From positions 62,001 to 126,000 of the forward strand of contig JANQMU010000015.1 in assembly GCA_028279875.1 (NCBI GenBank): DNA of 64,000 nucleotides, in the 5' to 3' direction. Origin of the DNA: Rhizobiaceae bacterium. Lineage in GTDB: Bacteria; Pseudomonadota; Alphaproteobacteria; Rhizobiales; Rhizobiaceae. Below the pieces are notes generated by a model that was not told the origin of the DNA, made no database searches, and saw nothing but the letters and a program-made list of their open reading frames with translations. Shown here piece after piece: positions 1 to 8,663 of the stretch. A program made the translations under genes and the position numbers. Numbering within the stretch: the stretch's first letter is position 1; each line of letters starts with the position of its first letter.

Positions 1-2379
1 GGGAAACACCACGCCCAAGTCGTAGGCGATCGCCAGCGCCGCCCAGCCCGCGGCGAAATCGGGATCGATCTCAACGCTCTTTTGGAGCAGTTCGGTACCG
101 GTCGCAATTTGCGTGTTGATGCCGTCGCCCCGGCTGCCCGCCAGGCCGATGGCCTTCAGGAACAGCTCATAGGCCTCGGGGTTGCTGGTTCTTTCGGTCT
201 GGAGGCCGCTTGCCTTGACCCCCAGCGGCGTCTTGAGCGCGGTACCGATCGCATTTGCGATCTTTTCCTGGATAACGAAGATGTCCTCGATCTGGTCGGT
301 GAAAACACTGGACCAGACCAGAAAACCATCATTCGCTTCGATCAGCTGCGCCTCGACACGCAGATCGTTTCCGGCGCGGCGCACCGACCCCTCAAGCAAA
401 TACTGGACGCCCAGATCCTCTCCGATCTTTCTAAGATCCTCCGCCTGGTTCTTGAACCGAAATGTGGAAGTCTGGCCGGGAAGCCGGAACTGCCCCGTGC
501 CCGCTAGCGTGGCCGTGATTTCAATTGTCAACCCGTCACTGAAATTGTCGCCGCTTCCGTCTTCGCTCAGATTTCTGAAGGGAAGCACCGCGATCGATGG
601 CAGTTCGCCGCCGCCGGCGTGCGACCGCTCATTGCCGGACGGGCCGAATTCATAGCGCCAGATCGTAAAGGCCAGCAGCCCGACAATGCCGGCCACGACG
701 ACATAGTCGAGAAAATCGCGGTCGCGTGCCGGCGCGCTGCTGCCGGCCTTTGCCGGTATCGTCCGCTGCAGGCCCCTCGGGCTCAGTTCGAAGGCCCAGG
801 CAATGATGCAGGCGATGGGAAATCCGAGCGCCAGCAGCACCGTGACCAGCGTATCCGTCCAGTCGGGAAGCAGCAGCGGCGCCTTCAGTGCACCGGCGAC
901 CTGGACGCATAGCCAGGCAACGACCAGATAAAGGCCCGCAACCTTGACGACGTGGCGGCGCCGCAATTCCGCAAACAGGCCCGCAACTCCCGTTCCACCG
1001 GCCATGGTCGGGATGTCCGCATCGGGTGCGCTACCGTTGTTGGCGATCATGGCGGCCGGTCGATCCGCGGCGGCTGCTTCGGCCCCAGTTTCGACATCCG
1101 AATGCGAACCGACCGGCTGCTCGGCGTCATCAAGCACGAATGGCGGACCGTGCTTGGGCCAGTCCAGCTTGTTGAGCGCCACATAGTCCTTGAGATTGAA
1201 TGCGGCGTAGGCAAACGCTCTTCGGCGCATGCGCTCGGGGACATTCTTGTGGGTGAAATTCAGACCAACCGCCACCCGCGCCAGGAGATACTGGCTTTCC
1301 ATGAAGGACAGGCGATCGCCCTCGTGAGTATCGATCCAGGTCGAAACCTCCTGGCGCAGCGCCCTGACCAACTCGATCAGGCCGATATCCTCCGTTCGCG
1401 ATCCCGGTTTTCCGCCCGGATTCCCGTCGCGGCCAAGTTGCCCGAGAATCGACTCCCAGCTGGAGGCGCTGCTGTCGATGCGGGAACCGAGCAGAAAAGC
1501 CGCCTCGAAATAGGCGTGGTCGTAGAACAGGAACTGCTCGCTTTGATAGAATGCCAGATCAATCAGATAGTATTCTGACTCCGGCGCCTGAGGCCGCTCC
1601 ACCAGCACATTCTGGCCGTGCAGGTCACCATGGAAGCGACCGGAAATCATGCGCATCCGAAGGTGGTCCGGGAGCACGACCTTTTCCAGAGCAAAGGCCA
1701 GCGGATTGGGATACCATTGACCTTCGAAGGTGATGCTGGGCACCTCGGGCGCGATCCCGCAGCGGGATGACAGGAAATCATGGATTCGGCCGCCCCGGTC
1801 CGGGTCAAGGCGATAGCCGAGCCAGGAATGCAGAAGTTCCTTTGGATGGCGCATGCCCTTCTGGCGCAGGTAGTTCGGGTTCCAGTCTTCGAGCAGCCCC
1901 CGTGACATCTGACGCGCCATCTGGAGTTGTTTTTCGAAGGTGCAGTCGCTCCAGGGCGTCGCGTATTGCAAACCGCGTCCCGCAATTGCCGACAGAACGG
2001 CGATCTGCTGCTTGTGGTGCAGCATGTGCAGCAGCCTCGGCAGGTGCCGCGCCGCAAAATCCGGAGCATCGGCAATGGCCTGGTGGTGCAGGTCGGCCTC
2101 ATGCTGTTGCGGTGAAGTTGGATCGGGGGCTTCGTCAAGTTTCAGGATGGCCTGGCCGGTGAACTGCCGGCTCTCGATGTCAGCGGCATAGACCACCGCG
2201 CCGGAACGGCCGCCGCCCAGCTTCCGGTTGAGATACAGGCCTCCCGCAATGCCCCATTGCTCGCGAATGAGGGGCAGCAGGTCCCGATAGGCGTCCGGCC
2301 AGGGAAGCCCGAGGCTTTCGCCACCATGCGTTTCGCCCGCGTCGGCTGCGGGATGGGGCGGCTGGTCTTCGTGTGTCAA
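1..2379 (-). CDS. Kinase-like / membrane / TolB-like / TPR fusion protein, C-terminus cut by window edge
   Basis: An uninterrupted reading frame of 793 codons runs off the left edge. The likely start is TTG at 2377-2379, two codons after an in-frame TAA and just behind an AAGG; no ATG occurs before the first domain. Residues ~31-400 look like a phosphotransferase of the protein-kinase/APH fold: a glycine-rich loop (LGGGRSGAVVY, 54-64), a candidate ATP lysine K80 (AILKLD), HGDLHGQN at 250-257 and LID at 272-274 supply catalytic and metal residues. Membrane segments follow at ~475-498, ~506-530 and ~556-577. From ~593 (LPSIAVLPFRNLSEDG) comes the periplasmic TolB/FlgO-like domain usual in cyclase-TPR or CadC-like proteins, then the start of a TPR region. 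The N-terminal domain resembles ternary-complex-associated kinase-like domains (TCAD9), but that assignment is tentative. Function unknown; signalling across the membrane is inferred. Confidence 0.75.
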   Translation of the reverse strand, partial: MTHEDQPPHPAADAGETHGGESLGLPWPDAYRDLLPLIREQWGIAGGLYLNRKLGGGRSGAVVYAADIESRQFTGQAILKLDEAPDPTSPQQHEADLHHQAIADAPDFAARHLPRLLHMLHHKQQIAVLSAIAGRGLQYATPWSDCTFEKQLQMARQMSRGLLEDWNPNYLRQKGMRHPKELLHSWLGYRLDPDRGGRIHDFLSSRCGIAPEVPSITFEGQWYPNPLAFALEKVVLPDHLRMRMISGRFHGDLHGQNVLVERPQAPESEYYLIDLAFYQSEQFLFYDHAYFEAAFLLGSRIDSSASSWESILGQLGRDGNPGGKPGSRTEDIGLIELVRALRQEVSTWIDTHEGDRLSFMESQYLLARVAVGLNFTHKNVPERMRRRAFAYAAFNLKDYVALNKLDWPKHGPPFVLDDAEQPVGSHSDVETGAEAAAADRPAAMIANNGSAPDADIPTMAGGTGVAGLFAELRRRHVVKVAGLYLVVAWLCVQVAGALKAPLLLPDWTDTLVTVLLALGFPIACIIAWAFELSPRGLQRTIPAKAGSSAPARDRDFLDYVVVAGIVGLLAFTIWRYEFGPSGNERSHAGGGELPSIAVLPFRNLSEDGSGDNFSDGLTIEITATLAGTGQFRLPGQTSTFRFKNQAEDLRKIGEDLGVQYLLEGSVRRAGNDLRVEAQLIEANDGFLVWSSVFTDQIEDIFVIQEKIANAIGTALKTPLGVKASGLQTERTSNPEAYELFLKAIGLAGSRGDGINTQIATGTELLQKSVEIDPDFAAGWAALAIAYDLGVVFP

Positions 2380-2703
2380 TGCGCCTTACCAAAATCTGCG
2401 TGGTGGCTGAAATTCTGCAATCAGGCCCTTCCAGGTAGCCGGTCATCGTCAATGATACAAACGACCGCCTATCCCTCGTCCACACAAATTCGCACGGGCA
2501 CGATCAGACCGCAATCCCGGTTGCAGCGCAGTGCAGCGATACATCCGGAAGTCCAGCAAAAGGCGCTTAGGCTGTGGTGGGATTGGAATCTGATGGCAAA
2601 TCACGCTGACGGCTGTATTGGCGGCGCAAATGTGCCAGTCGACGGCGGTTTCGCCGAAGCGCCGCCGACGTGATGCCGGCGGCGGTATCTTTCAAGGCGG
2701 CTG
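2380..2703. other. Intergenic region without a convincing gene
   Basis: This 324-bp gap separates the binding-protein gene from the kinase-like fusion on the same strand. Short frames here have no ribosome binding site or recognisable protein. The only structure I see is the GC-rich hairpin at 2660-2684. A promoter for the fusion gene should lie in the 2380-2600 part, but I cannot point to one. Confidence 0.5.
2660..2684 (-). terminator. GC-rich hairpin after the binding-protein gene
   Basis: Perfect 8-bp arms CGCCGCCG (2660-2667) and CGGCGGCG (2677-2684) with a 9-nt loop lie 20 nt past the stop codon of the minus-strand binding-protein gene. There is no T-run, so it may protect the 3' end of the mRNA rather than terminate on its own. 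Confidence 0.4.
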
Positions 2704-4293
2704 TCAGTTCTTCTCGACGAGCCGGTAATAGACGAAGTCCGATGTGGCGCCATTGACATAGTCGGTCACGTCCTTGTCCATCGCCACCTGGTAGGAGGCC
2801 TGGAACATGATCACGATCGGCGAGGTCTCCTGCACCTGTTTCTGCAGGGTGCGGTACATGTCCAGCCGCTTTTCCGGATCGGTTTCCGTGAGGGCGGCGG
2901 TGGTCATCTTGTTCATGGCATCCGGCACCGCCCAGGCGTTCCGCCAGGTCGTGGTCGCCGTGTAATTGCCGTCCGAATTGTCGGAATTATAGGCAAACGC
3001 CTTGGCGTTGGAATGCGGGTCCATGAAGTCCGGACCCCAATACAGCAACATCGCCTCGTGGCTGCGGTCGCGGTATTTGGTGATCACCTGCGAACCGGTT
3101 CCCGGCAGGATCTCGAAATTGATCCCGGCATCGGCGAAGCTCGCCTGCAGCGACTGCGCCATATCGGTGAACGGCGCCGCGTTGATCACATCGAGCGACA
3201 CGGTGATCGGCAGTTCGACTCCGGCATCGGCGAGGATCTGTTTCGCCTTTTCGGGGTCATAGCTGAACGGCGTTTCATCATAGGAACCCGGGAAACCCTT
3301 CGGCCAGAACGCCTGGTGGATGTCCATCTGGCCGTTGATGATGGTGTCGGTCATGCCCTTGTAGTCCACCAGATAGCGAGCCGCGTCCCACACGGCTTCC
3401 GGGGTCAGGCTGTCGGTCTTCTGGTTGAACGACAGGAAATGGACCGCGGCCTGCGGAAAGACCTCGACCTTGATCTTGTCGGAATCCAGATTGGCGATCT
3501 GGTCCGGCGTCAGGTTCTTGGCCATGTCTACATCGCCCTGCTCCAAAAGAAGCTGCTGTGTCGCGGCCTCGGCAACGTGCCGGATGATGACGTTTTCGAT
3601 GCCGGGGGCGCCCTTGAAATAGTCCTCATTGGCGGTCAACCGGATGATTTCGGCCGGCCGGTAGGCCTGCATGGCAAACGGGCCGGAACCGGCGCTGTTG
3701 GCGTTGAGCCAGGCATTGCCCATGTCACCATCGACCTCATTGGCCATCACCGTCTTCATGTCGACGACCGAGGCCGGGCGCGACGCCAGGATGTTCATCA
3801 CGAAGGCCGGCGAGAAATCGCCGTCATATCTGATCGTCACGGTGTTGCCGTCGGCGGTGACCATCTCATCGACATTGTCCGCGGTCCAGCCGAGCTGCGC
3901 CAGGATGAAGGCCGGGGTCAGGTTGAGCTTGATGACGCGCGCCAGGGAATCGGCGACATCGGCGCCGGTGACCGGGTTGCCGGAGTGGAACGTGGCGTCG
4001 TCCCGCAGAATGAAGGTGATGGTCTTGGCATCGGCGTCGATGCTCCAGCCCTTGGCCAGACCGGCGGCCAGAACCGTCGGATCCTCCGCCTCATACTGCA
4101 CCAGCCGGTCATAGACATTGGTGACCAGTTCTCCCGAGGTGAACTCATAGGCCTGGGCCGGGTCGATGGCGACGATGTCGTCGATATTCTGGGCGACGAC
4201 AAGCACGTTGGGCGGCGTGTCGGCCATGGCTGCCGGTCCCATCAGCGGCAGCGTCAGCGCCGCCGCGATCAGGGTCGATTTTATGTATTTCAT
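2704..4293 (-). CDS. Periplasmic substrate-binding protein of a peptide/nickel-type ABC transporter (SBP family 5)
   Basis: Encodes 529 residues, the usual DppA/OppA length. The start at 4293 (MKYIKSTLIAAALTLPLMG) is chosen because GAGGAAA lies directly upstream and a Sec signal peptide begins there, with cleavage near AMA-DTPPN. Family-5 features include the early ALAxxLAKGW-like segment (AAGLAKGWSIDADAKT), the TFILRDDATFHSGNPVTGADV block and a YDPEKAKQILADAG segment. It should capture an oligopeptide, opine or similar ligand in the periplasm and hand it to the permeases encoded divergently at 5138-7095. It lies 10 nt downstream of the XRE-cupin regulator gene and is probably co-transcribed with it, so the transporter is expressed from two opposing arms. 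The ligand cannot be read from sequence. Confidence 0.9.
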   Translation of the reverse strand: MKYIKSTLIAAALTLPLMGPAAMADTPPNVLVVAQNIDDIVAIDPAQAYEFTSGELVTNVYDRLVQYEAEDPTVLAAGLAKGWSIDADAKTITFILRDDATFHSGNPVTGADVADSLARVIKLNLTPAFILAQLGWTADNVDEMVTADGNTVTIRYDGDFSPAFVMNILASRPASVVDMKTVMANEVDGDMGNAWLNANSAGSGPFAMQAYRPAEIIRLTANEDYFKGAPGIENVIIRHVAEAATQQLLLEQGDVDMAKNLTPDQIANLDSDKIKVEVFPQAAVHFLSFNQKTDSLTPEAVWDAARYLVDYKGMTDTIINGQMDIHQAFWPKGFPGSYDETPFSYDPEKAKQILADAGVELPITVSLDVINAAPFTDMAQSLQASFADAGINFEILPGTGSQVITKYRDRSHEAMLLYWGPDFMDPHSNAKAFAYNSDNSDGNYTATTTWRNAWAVPDAMNKMTTAALTETDPEKRLDMYRTLQKQVQETSPIVIMFQASYQVAMDKDVTDYVNGATSDFVYYRLVEKN

Positions 4294-4303
4294 CGTGGTT
4301 TCC

Positions 4304-4954
4304 TCACTGTTGCGGTTCGTTATGGATTTGGGGGTCGTCATTGGCCGCGACCACCCGCGGCATGTGGCGCGCGCCGCCGGCGTTCAGCACGCTGAGCATC
4401 CCGGTCCACAGCACGCGCGCCGGAACATCGGACCCGTTGGTCCAGGAATGGGGCGTTTTACCATCATAATGCATGCTGTCGCCGGGGCGCATGGTGAAGG
4501 TTTCGCCGCCGAGGGTCATTTCAATCGATCCCTCAAGGATCACGATGATCTCCTCGCCGTCATGGGAGACGGTTTCCGAGGCGTAGAGCGGCGGGACGCG
4601 CAGAATATAGGAGGACATCTCCGATCCCGGATAGTCGGCGCTGATCGCCTCATAGACGATCGACGAGCCGGCCAGCGAGAATTGCGGGCGTCCGGCGGCC
4701 CGGCTCAGCGCATCGGTCGGCTTGTGCGTGCTGACGAAGAAATCGACGGAGACGTCCATCGCCCGGGCGATCTGCGCCAGCGTGGCAAGCGTCGGCACCG
4801 CCTTGTCGCGCTCGAGCTGGCTCAGATATCCGACCGACAGGCCGGCCCGGTCGCACATTTCCTGCAGTGTCAGCCCCATTTGCCGGCGGCGCTTGCGCAG
4901 GCGCGGTCCGAGTTGCGGCGTCGCGTCGGCGGCGGAGAGTTTCGGTGCGGGCAT
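4304..4954 (-). CDS. XRE-cupin transcriptional regulator
   Basis: Encodes 216 residues. Residues ~17-73 form an XRE/Cro helix-turn-helix (LRKRRRQMGLTLQEMCDRAG, then VGYLSQLERD). Residues ~110-200 form a small cupin with the ISHDGEE-like VSHDGEEIIVILEGS strand and a RPGDSMHYDGKTPHSW segment, the classic layout of PuuR-like sensors in which the cupin binds the inducing metabolite. It stands between the binding-protein gene (downstream, 10 nt) and the divergent permease operon, so it most likely controls both arms through the 183-bp gap at 4955-5137. The ligand is probably the transported substrate or a breakdown product of it (inference). Confidence 0.88.
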   Translation of the reverse strand: MPAPKLSAADATPQLGPRLRKRRRQMGLTLQEMCDRAGLSVGYLSQLERDKAVPTLATLAQIARAMDVSVDFFVSTHKPTDALSRAAGRPQFSLAGSSIVYEAISADYPGSEMSSYILRVPPLYASETVSHDGEEIIVILEGSIEMTLGGETFTMRPGDSMHYDGKTPHSWTNGSDVPARVLWTGMLSVLNAGGARHMPRVVAANDDPQIHNEPQQ

Positions 4955-5137
4955 TCAGCAGCTTTCCGATGGGACCGGTCTTCAAAAAAATTTTTTTGAT
5001 AGAAGCAAAGTTTTTTGTATTAGCCAAGCGAAATATCTTGATCTACTGTCCGTCATGCACCCGAAGTTCGCGCCCGGCGTGGTCGATCGTATGACGAACT
5101 TCCGATTCACGCCGATCTTTGAAAGGCCGTTCTCTCC
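4955..5137. promoter_or_regulatory. Divergent promoter region of the peptide-type ABC system with two inverted repeats
   Basis: Separates the XRE-cupin gene (minus) from the first permease gene (plus). It contains a perfect 16-bp palindrome C-A7-T7-G at 4983-4998 in an AT-rich stretch likely to hold promoter elements. A second perfect 8-bp inverted repeat lies at 5063-5070 (GAAGTTCG) and 5095-5102 (CGAACTTC), with arm starts 32 bp apart, about three helical turns. Either could be the regulator's operator; the second could also fold in the permease leader. Confidence 0.5.
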
Positions 5138-6196
5138 GTGACGCTTGCTGACAATTCTGCCGACGGATCGCTGCACGGCACCCTGCGATTTGCCCGGTCG
5201 CTGATCGGCTTTGTAGTCGTTGTGGGACTGACCTTTCTCGGCCTGCTGGCGATCACGTTCTTCATCGGCCGTGTCGTGCCGATCGATCCGGTTCTGTCGG
5301 TCGTCGGCGACCGCGCCACCCAGGAGCAATATGACGCCGCCAAAGCCGCCATGGGCCTGGACCGGCCGGTGGTCGTGCAGTTCTTCTCTTATGTCGGCGA
5401 TGTGCTGCGCGGCGAACTTGGCCGGTCCGTATCGACCAACCGCCCGGTTGCCGCCGATCTGGCGCGGGTGTTTCCGGCGACCCTCGAACTGGCGACGCTG
5501 GGCATCATCATCGGCGTCCTGCTGGGCGTGCCGATGGGCGTGGCCGCAGCCGTCTACCAGGGGCGCCTGGCAGATCAGGTCATCCGTGTTCTGGCGCTGC
5601 TCGGCTATTCGGTGCCGGCGTTCTGGCTCGGGCTCGTCGGGCTGGCGATATTCTATGCCGGGCTCGGCTGGGTCGCCGGACCCGGGCGCATCGATATTTT
5701 TTATGACGGGGTCGTTCCGCCCGTCACCGGCCTTTTGCTGGTCGACAGCCTGATCGCCGGCGAGCCGGACATCTTCTTCAATGCGCTTGACCACATCGCC
5801 CTGCCGGCGACGATCCTCGGCTTCTTCAGCCTTGCCTATATCGCCCGCATGACCCGGTCCTTCATGCTCGATCAACTGGGACAGGAATATGTGACGACGG
5901 CGCGGGTCAAGGGCGTTGCCGAATGGCGGGTCATCTGGGTGCACGCCTTCGCGCCCATCAGGGTGCCGCTGATCACCGTGATCGGGTTGTCCTATGCCGG
6001 GCTGCTCGAGGGATCGGTGATGATCGAAACCGTGTTCTCCTGGCCGGGCATCGGCAATTATCTGACCGTCGCGCTGCTCAATGCAGACATGAATGCAGTG
6101 CTGGGCGCGACGCTGGTCATCGGCTCGGTCTTCATTTTCATTAACAAGATTTCCGACGTGCTCTACCGCATCCTCGACCCCAGGAGCCGGTCATGA
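5138..6196 (+). CDS. ABC transporter permease, DppB/OppB type
   Basis: Encodes 352 residues with GTG start; GAAAGG lies 11 nt upstream. First of the two inner-membrane channel subunits. About six membrane helices are visible (for example GFVVVVGLTFLGLLAITFFIG near residue 25 and LELATLGIIIGVLLGVPMGV near 115). The DppB-type hallmark after helix 1 is present: DRATQEQYDAAKAAMGLDRP followed by a FSYVGDVLRGELGRS segment. The cytoplasmic EAA-like loop that docks the ATPase is near residues 250-270 (EYVTTARVKGVAEWRVIWVH). Its stop overlaps the next start by 4 nt (ATGA), beginning a tight five-gene operon to 9179. The partner binding protein is encoded divergently at 2704-4293. Confidence 0.92.
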   Translation: MTLADNSADGSLHGTLRFARSLIGFVVVVGLTFLGLLAITFFIGRVVPIDPVLSVVGDRATQEQYDAAKAAMGLDRPVVVQFFSYVGDVLRGELGRSVSTNRPVAADLARVFPATLELATLGIIIGVLLGVPMGVAAAVYQGRLADQVIRVLALLGYSVPAFWLGLVGLAIFYAGLGWVAGPGRIDIFYDGVVPPVTGLLLVDSLIAGEPDIFFNALDHIALPATILGFFSLAYIARMTRSFMLDQLGQEYVTTARVKGVAEWRVIWVHAFAPIRVPLITVIGLSYAGLLEGSVMIETVFSWPGIGNYLTVALLNADMNAVLGATLVIGSVFIFINKISDVLYRILDPRSRS

Positions 6197-7095
6197 TCTC
6201 GCGCGACTGGCTGCTCGATACCTCTCCGACATCGCGCGCCCAGGCGAGCGCCGGGCGCGCCTATGTGGCGGCGATGCAATTGCTGCGCAATCCGCTGGCC
6301 GTGATCGGCGGGATCATCATCCTGCTGCTGGTGCTGACCGCCGCCTTCGCACCGCTGATCGCGCCCGAAAGCCCGGTCGGGCAGAACCTGCAGAACCGCT
6401 TGTTGCCGCCATCGGCTAGCCACTGGATGGGCACCGACGAACTCGGGCGCGATATCTTCTCGCGCGTTATCTACGGTGCGCGCATCACCCTGATGATCGT
6501 CGCGCTCGTCGCTGTCATTTCGGCGCCGCTCGGCCTGCTGATCGGCGCCGTATCGGGTTATTTCGGCGGCTGGATTGACCGGATCATCATGGGGGTGACG
6601 GATGTCTTTCTGTCGATGCCCAAGCTGATCCTGGCACTGGCTTTTGTCGCCGCCCTCGGGCCGGGTATCGAAAATGCCATCATCGCCATCGCCATTACCG
6701 CCTGGCCGGCCTATGCCCGCATTGCCCGCGCCGAAACGATGACCTTCTGCAATTCCGAGTTCATCGCCGCCACAAGGCTGCTCGGCGCATCGCATCTGCG
6801 CGTGATCACCCGCCATGTTCTGCCGCTATGCGTCAGTTCGATGATCATTCGGGTGACGCTGGATATGGCCGGCATTATCCTCACGGCCGCCGGCCTCGGC
6901 TTTTTGGGCCTCGGCGCGCAGCCGCCGCTGCCCGAATGGGGCGCGATGATCTCGCGCGGCCGGACCTTCATTCTCGATCAGTGGTGGGTGGCGACGATGC
7001 CGGGCTTTGCGATCATCCTGGTGTCGCTCGGCTTCTGTTTTCTCGGAGACGGGCTGCGTGATGTGCTGGACCCCAAGCAGAGCGGCAAGTCATGA
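6193..7095 (+). CDS. ABC transporter permease, DppC/OppC type
   Basis: Encodes 300 residues, the normal DppC length. Carries the N-terminal OppC motif around one helix (LLRNPLAVIGGIIILLLVLT) followed by the periplasmic LLPPSASHWMGTDELGRDIF segment that is diagnostic of DppC proteins. The EAA-like loop is near residues 185-205 (FIAATRLLGASHLRVITRH). It pairs with the upstream permease in the inner membrane. The start codon overlaps the preceding stop (ATGA) and its own stop overlaps the next start, so translation is coupled across the operon. Confidence 0.92.
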   Translation: MISRDWLLDTSPTSRAQASAGRAYVAAMQLLRNPLAVIGGIIILLLVLTAAFAPLIAPESPVGQNLQNRLLPPSASHWMGTDELGRDIFSRVIYGARITLMIVALVAVISAPLGLLIGAVSGYFGGWIDRIIMGVTDVFLSMPKLILALAFVAALGPGIENAIIAIAITAWPAYARIARAETMTFCNSEFIAATRLLGASHLRVITRHVLPLCVSSMIIRVTLDMAGIILTAAGLGFLGLGAQPPLPEWGAMISRGRTFILDQWWVATMPGFAIILVSLGFCFLGDGLRDVLDPKQSGKS

Positions 7096-7928
7096 GCGAA
7101 CCGCTGCTGTCAATCGACGACCTGCGCGTCAGTTTTCCGACGCCGAAGGGCCGGGTGGAGGTCGTCAAGGGCGTATCCTTCGATCTCGCCCGCGAGCGGC
7201 TGGGCATTGTCGGCGAAAGCGGTTCCGGCAAATCCATGACCGGCCGTGCCATTTTGAAGCTGATCCGCCCGCCAGGACGGGTGTCGGCCGGCCGGATGGT
7301 GTTCGATGGCATCGACCTGATGACGCTCAGCGAACGGGCCATGCGCGATCTGCGCGGCGCGCGCATTTCGATGATCATGCAGGATCCGAAATTTTCGCTG
7401 AACCCGGTCATGACCGTCGGCCGCCAGATCGCCGAGGCGCTACACACCCATGAGCGCCTGCCGCGCGCCGCCATCCGCACGCGCGTCGTCGACATGCTGA
7501 CGGCGGTGCGCATCAACGATCCGGAGAGGGTGGCCCGGATGTATCCGCATGAGGTCTCCGGCGGCATGGGCCAGCGGGTGATGATTGCCATGATGCTGAT
7601 ACCGAGACCCAGCCTGCTGATCGCCGACGAGCCGACCAGTGCGCTCGACGTGTCGGTTCAGGCGCAGGTCCTCGACCTGATCGATGAGCTGGTCCGCGAA
7701 ACCGGCATGGGCCTGTTGCTGATCAGCCATGACCTCAATCTGGTGTCCCGCTACTGTGACCGCATATTGGTCATGAACGCCGGGGAGGTGGTGGAAAGCT
7801 GTGCCGCGCGCGATCTGCATGCCGCTACCCACCCCTATACGCGCGGGCTGCTGGCATCGGTGCCGCGAATGCATGAAACGCGGGATGTCCTGCCCGTCCT
7901 CGACCGCAGTGCCTGGGGCGGCACATGA
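7092..7928 (+). CDS. ABC transporter ATP-binding protein, DppD type
   Basis: Encodes 278 residues. Walker A GESGSGKS at 41-48, signature VSGGM at 155-159, Walker B LLIADEP at 175-181 and a switch histidine in LLISHDLN near 210. It hydrolyses ATP to drive import through the two permeases. The length is shorter than typical DppD (about 325) because the cysteine-rich C-terminal oligopeptide extension is truncated: the protein ends soon after HPYTRGLLASVPRMHE. Overlaps both neighbours by 4 nt. Confidence 0.92.
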   Translation: MSEPLLSIDDLRVSFPTPKGRVEVVKGVSFDLARERLGIVGESGSGKSMTGRAILKLIRPPGRVSAGRMVFDGIDLMTLSERAMRDLRGARISMIMQDPKFSLNPVMTVGRQIAEALHTHERLPRAAIRTRVVDMLTAVRINDPERVARMYPHEVSGGMGQRVMIAMMLIPRPSLLIADEPTSALDVSVQAQVLDLIDELVRETGMGLLLISHDLNLVSRYCDRILVMNAGEVVESCAARDLHAATHPYTRGLLASVPRMHETRDVLPVLDRSAWGGT

Positions 7929-8659
7929 ACGCGATCTCGCTCCGGAGTGTCAGCATTTCCTATGGTCCGCAGACTGTGGTCCGGGATGTCAGCTTCGATG
8001 TCGCCGCCGGCGGCAGCTTCGCGCTTGTCGGTGAAAGCGGATCGGGCAAATCCACGGTGCTCAAGGCGATCGCCGGTCTGGCGCCGGACTGGACGGGCGC
8101 GATCTCGGTGCTTGGCGAGCCGCGCGGTCACGGGCCGGACCGGGCTTTCGCCCGCCAGTGCCAGATGGTGTTCCAGGACCCCTATGGATCGCTGCATCCG
8201 CGCAAGACGGTCGATGCGGTGTTGACCGAAGCGCTGGCCATCCACGGATTGCCCGATCGCGACCGGCGTGTCACCGACGCCCTGGCCGATGTGGGGCTCG
8301 ATCCGCGCTTTCGCTTCCGCTTCCCCCATCAATTGTCGGGCGGGCAGCGCCAGCGCGTCGCCATCGCCCGGGCCCTGATGCTGGAGCCGCGCGTCATGCT
8401 GCTCGACGAACCGACCAGCGCCCTGGACGTCTCGGTGCAGGCGGAGATCCTCAATCTTCTCAAGCGCCTGCGTCGCGAACACGGGCTGACCTACCTGATG
8501 GTCACCCACAATCTGCCGGTGGTCAGCTTCATGTGCGACCGCATGGCGGTGATGAACCGGGGGCGGATTGTCGAAATCACCGATGCAACGACGCTGCATA
8601 CCGGCGATTTCACCGATCCTTATTCCCGCCAACTCTATGCGGCCTCCGGAGGGGCGTGA
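7925..8659 (+). CDS. ABC transporter ATP-binding protein, DppF type
   Basis: Encodes 244 residues, also shorter than classical DppF (about 330) and lacking most of the C-terminal extension. Walker A GESGSGKST at 36-44, Q-loop FQDP, signature LSGGQ at 137-141, Walker B VMLLDEP near 158-164 and switch histidine VTHNL. Forms the second ATPase of the transporter, presumably as a heterodimer with the upstream protein. The HPRKTV segment after the Q-loop (FQDPYGSLHPRKTV) is typical of DppF. Four-nt overlap with the preceding gene. Confidence 0.92.
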   Translation: MNAISLRSVSISYGPQTVVRDVSFDVAAGGSFALVGESGSGKSTVLKAIAGLAPDWTGAISVLGEPRGHGPDRAFARQCQMVFQDPYGSLHPRKTVDAVLTEALAIHGLPDRDRRVTDALADVGLDPRFRFRFPHQLSGGQRQRVAIARALMLEPRVMLLDEPTSALDVSVQAEILNLLKRLRREHGLTYLMVTHNLPVVSFMCDRMAVMNRGRIVEITDATTLHTGDFTDPYSRQLYAASGGA

Positions 8660-8663
8660 TCCC

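Noticed and set aside
1..2379. Idea that the left end is a decayed gene with only short frames
   Set aside because: One minus-strand frame is open for 793 codons with continuous domain structure; it is simply cut by the window edge.
3013..4395. A 460-codon plus-strand frame
   Set aside because: Antisense to the well-supported periplasmic binding protein, which has a signal peptide and ribosome binding site; the plus frame has neither.
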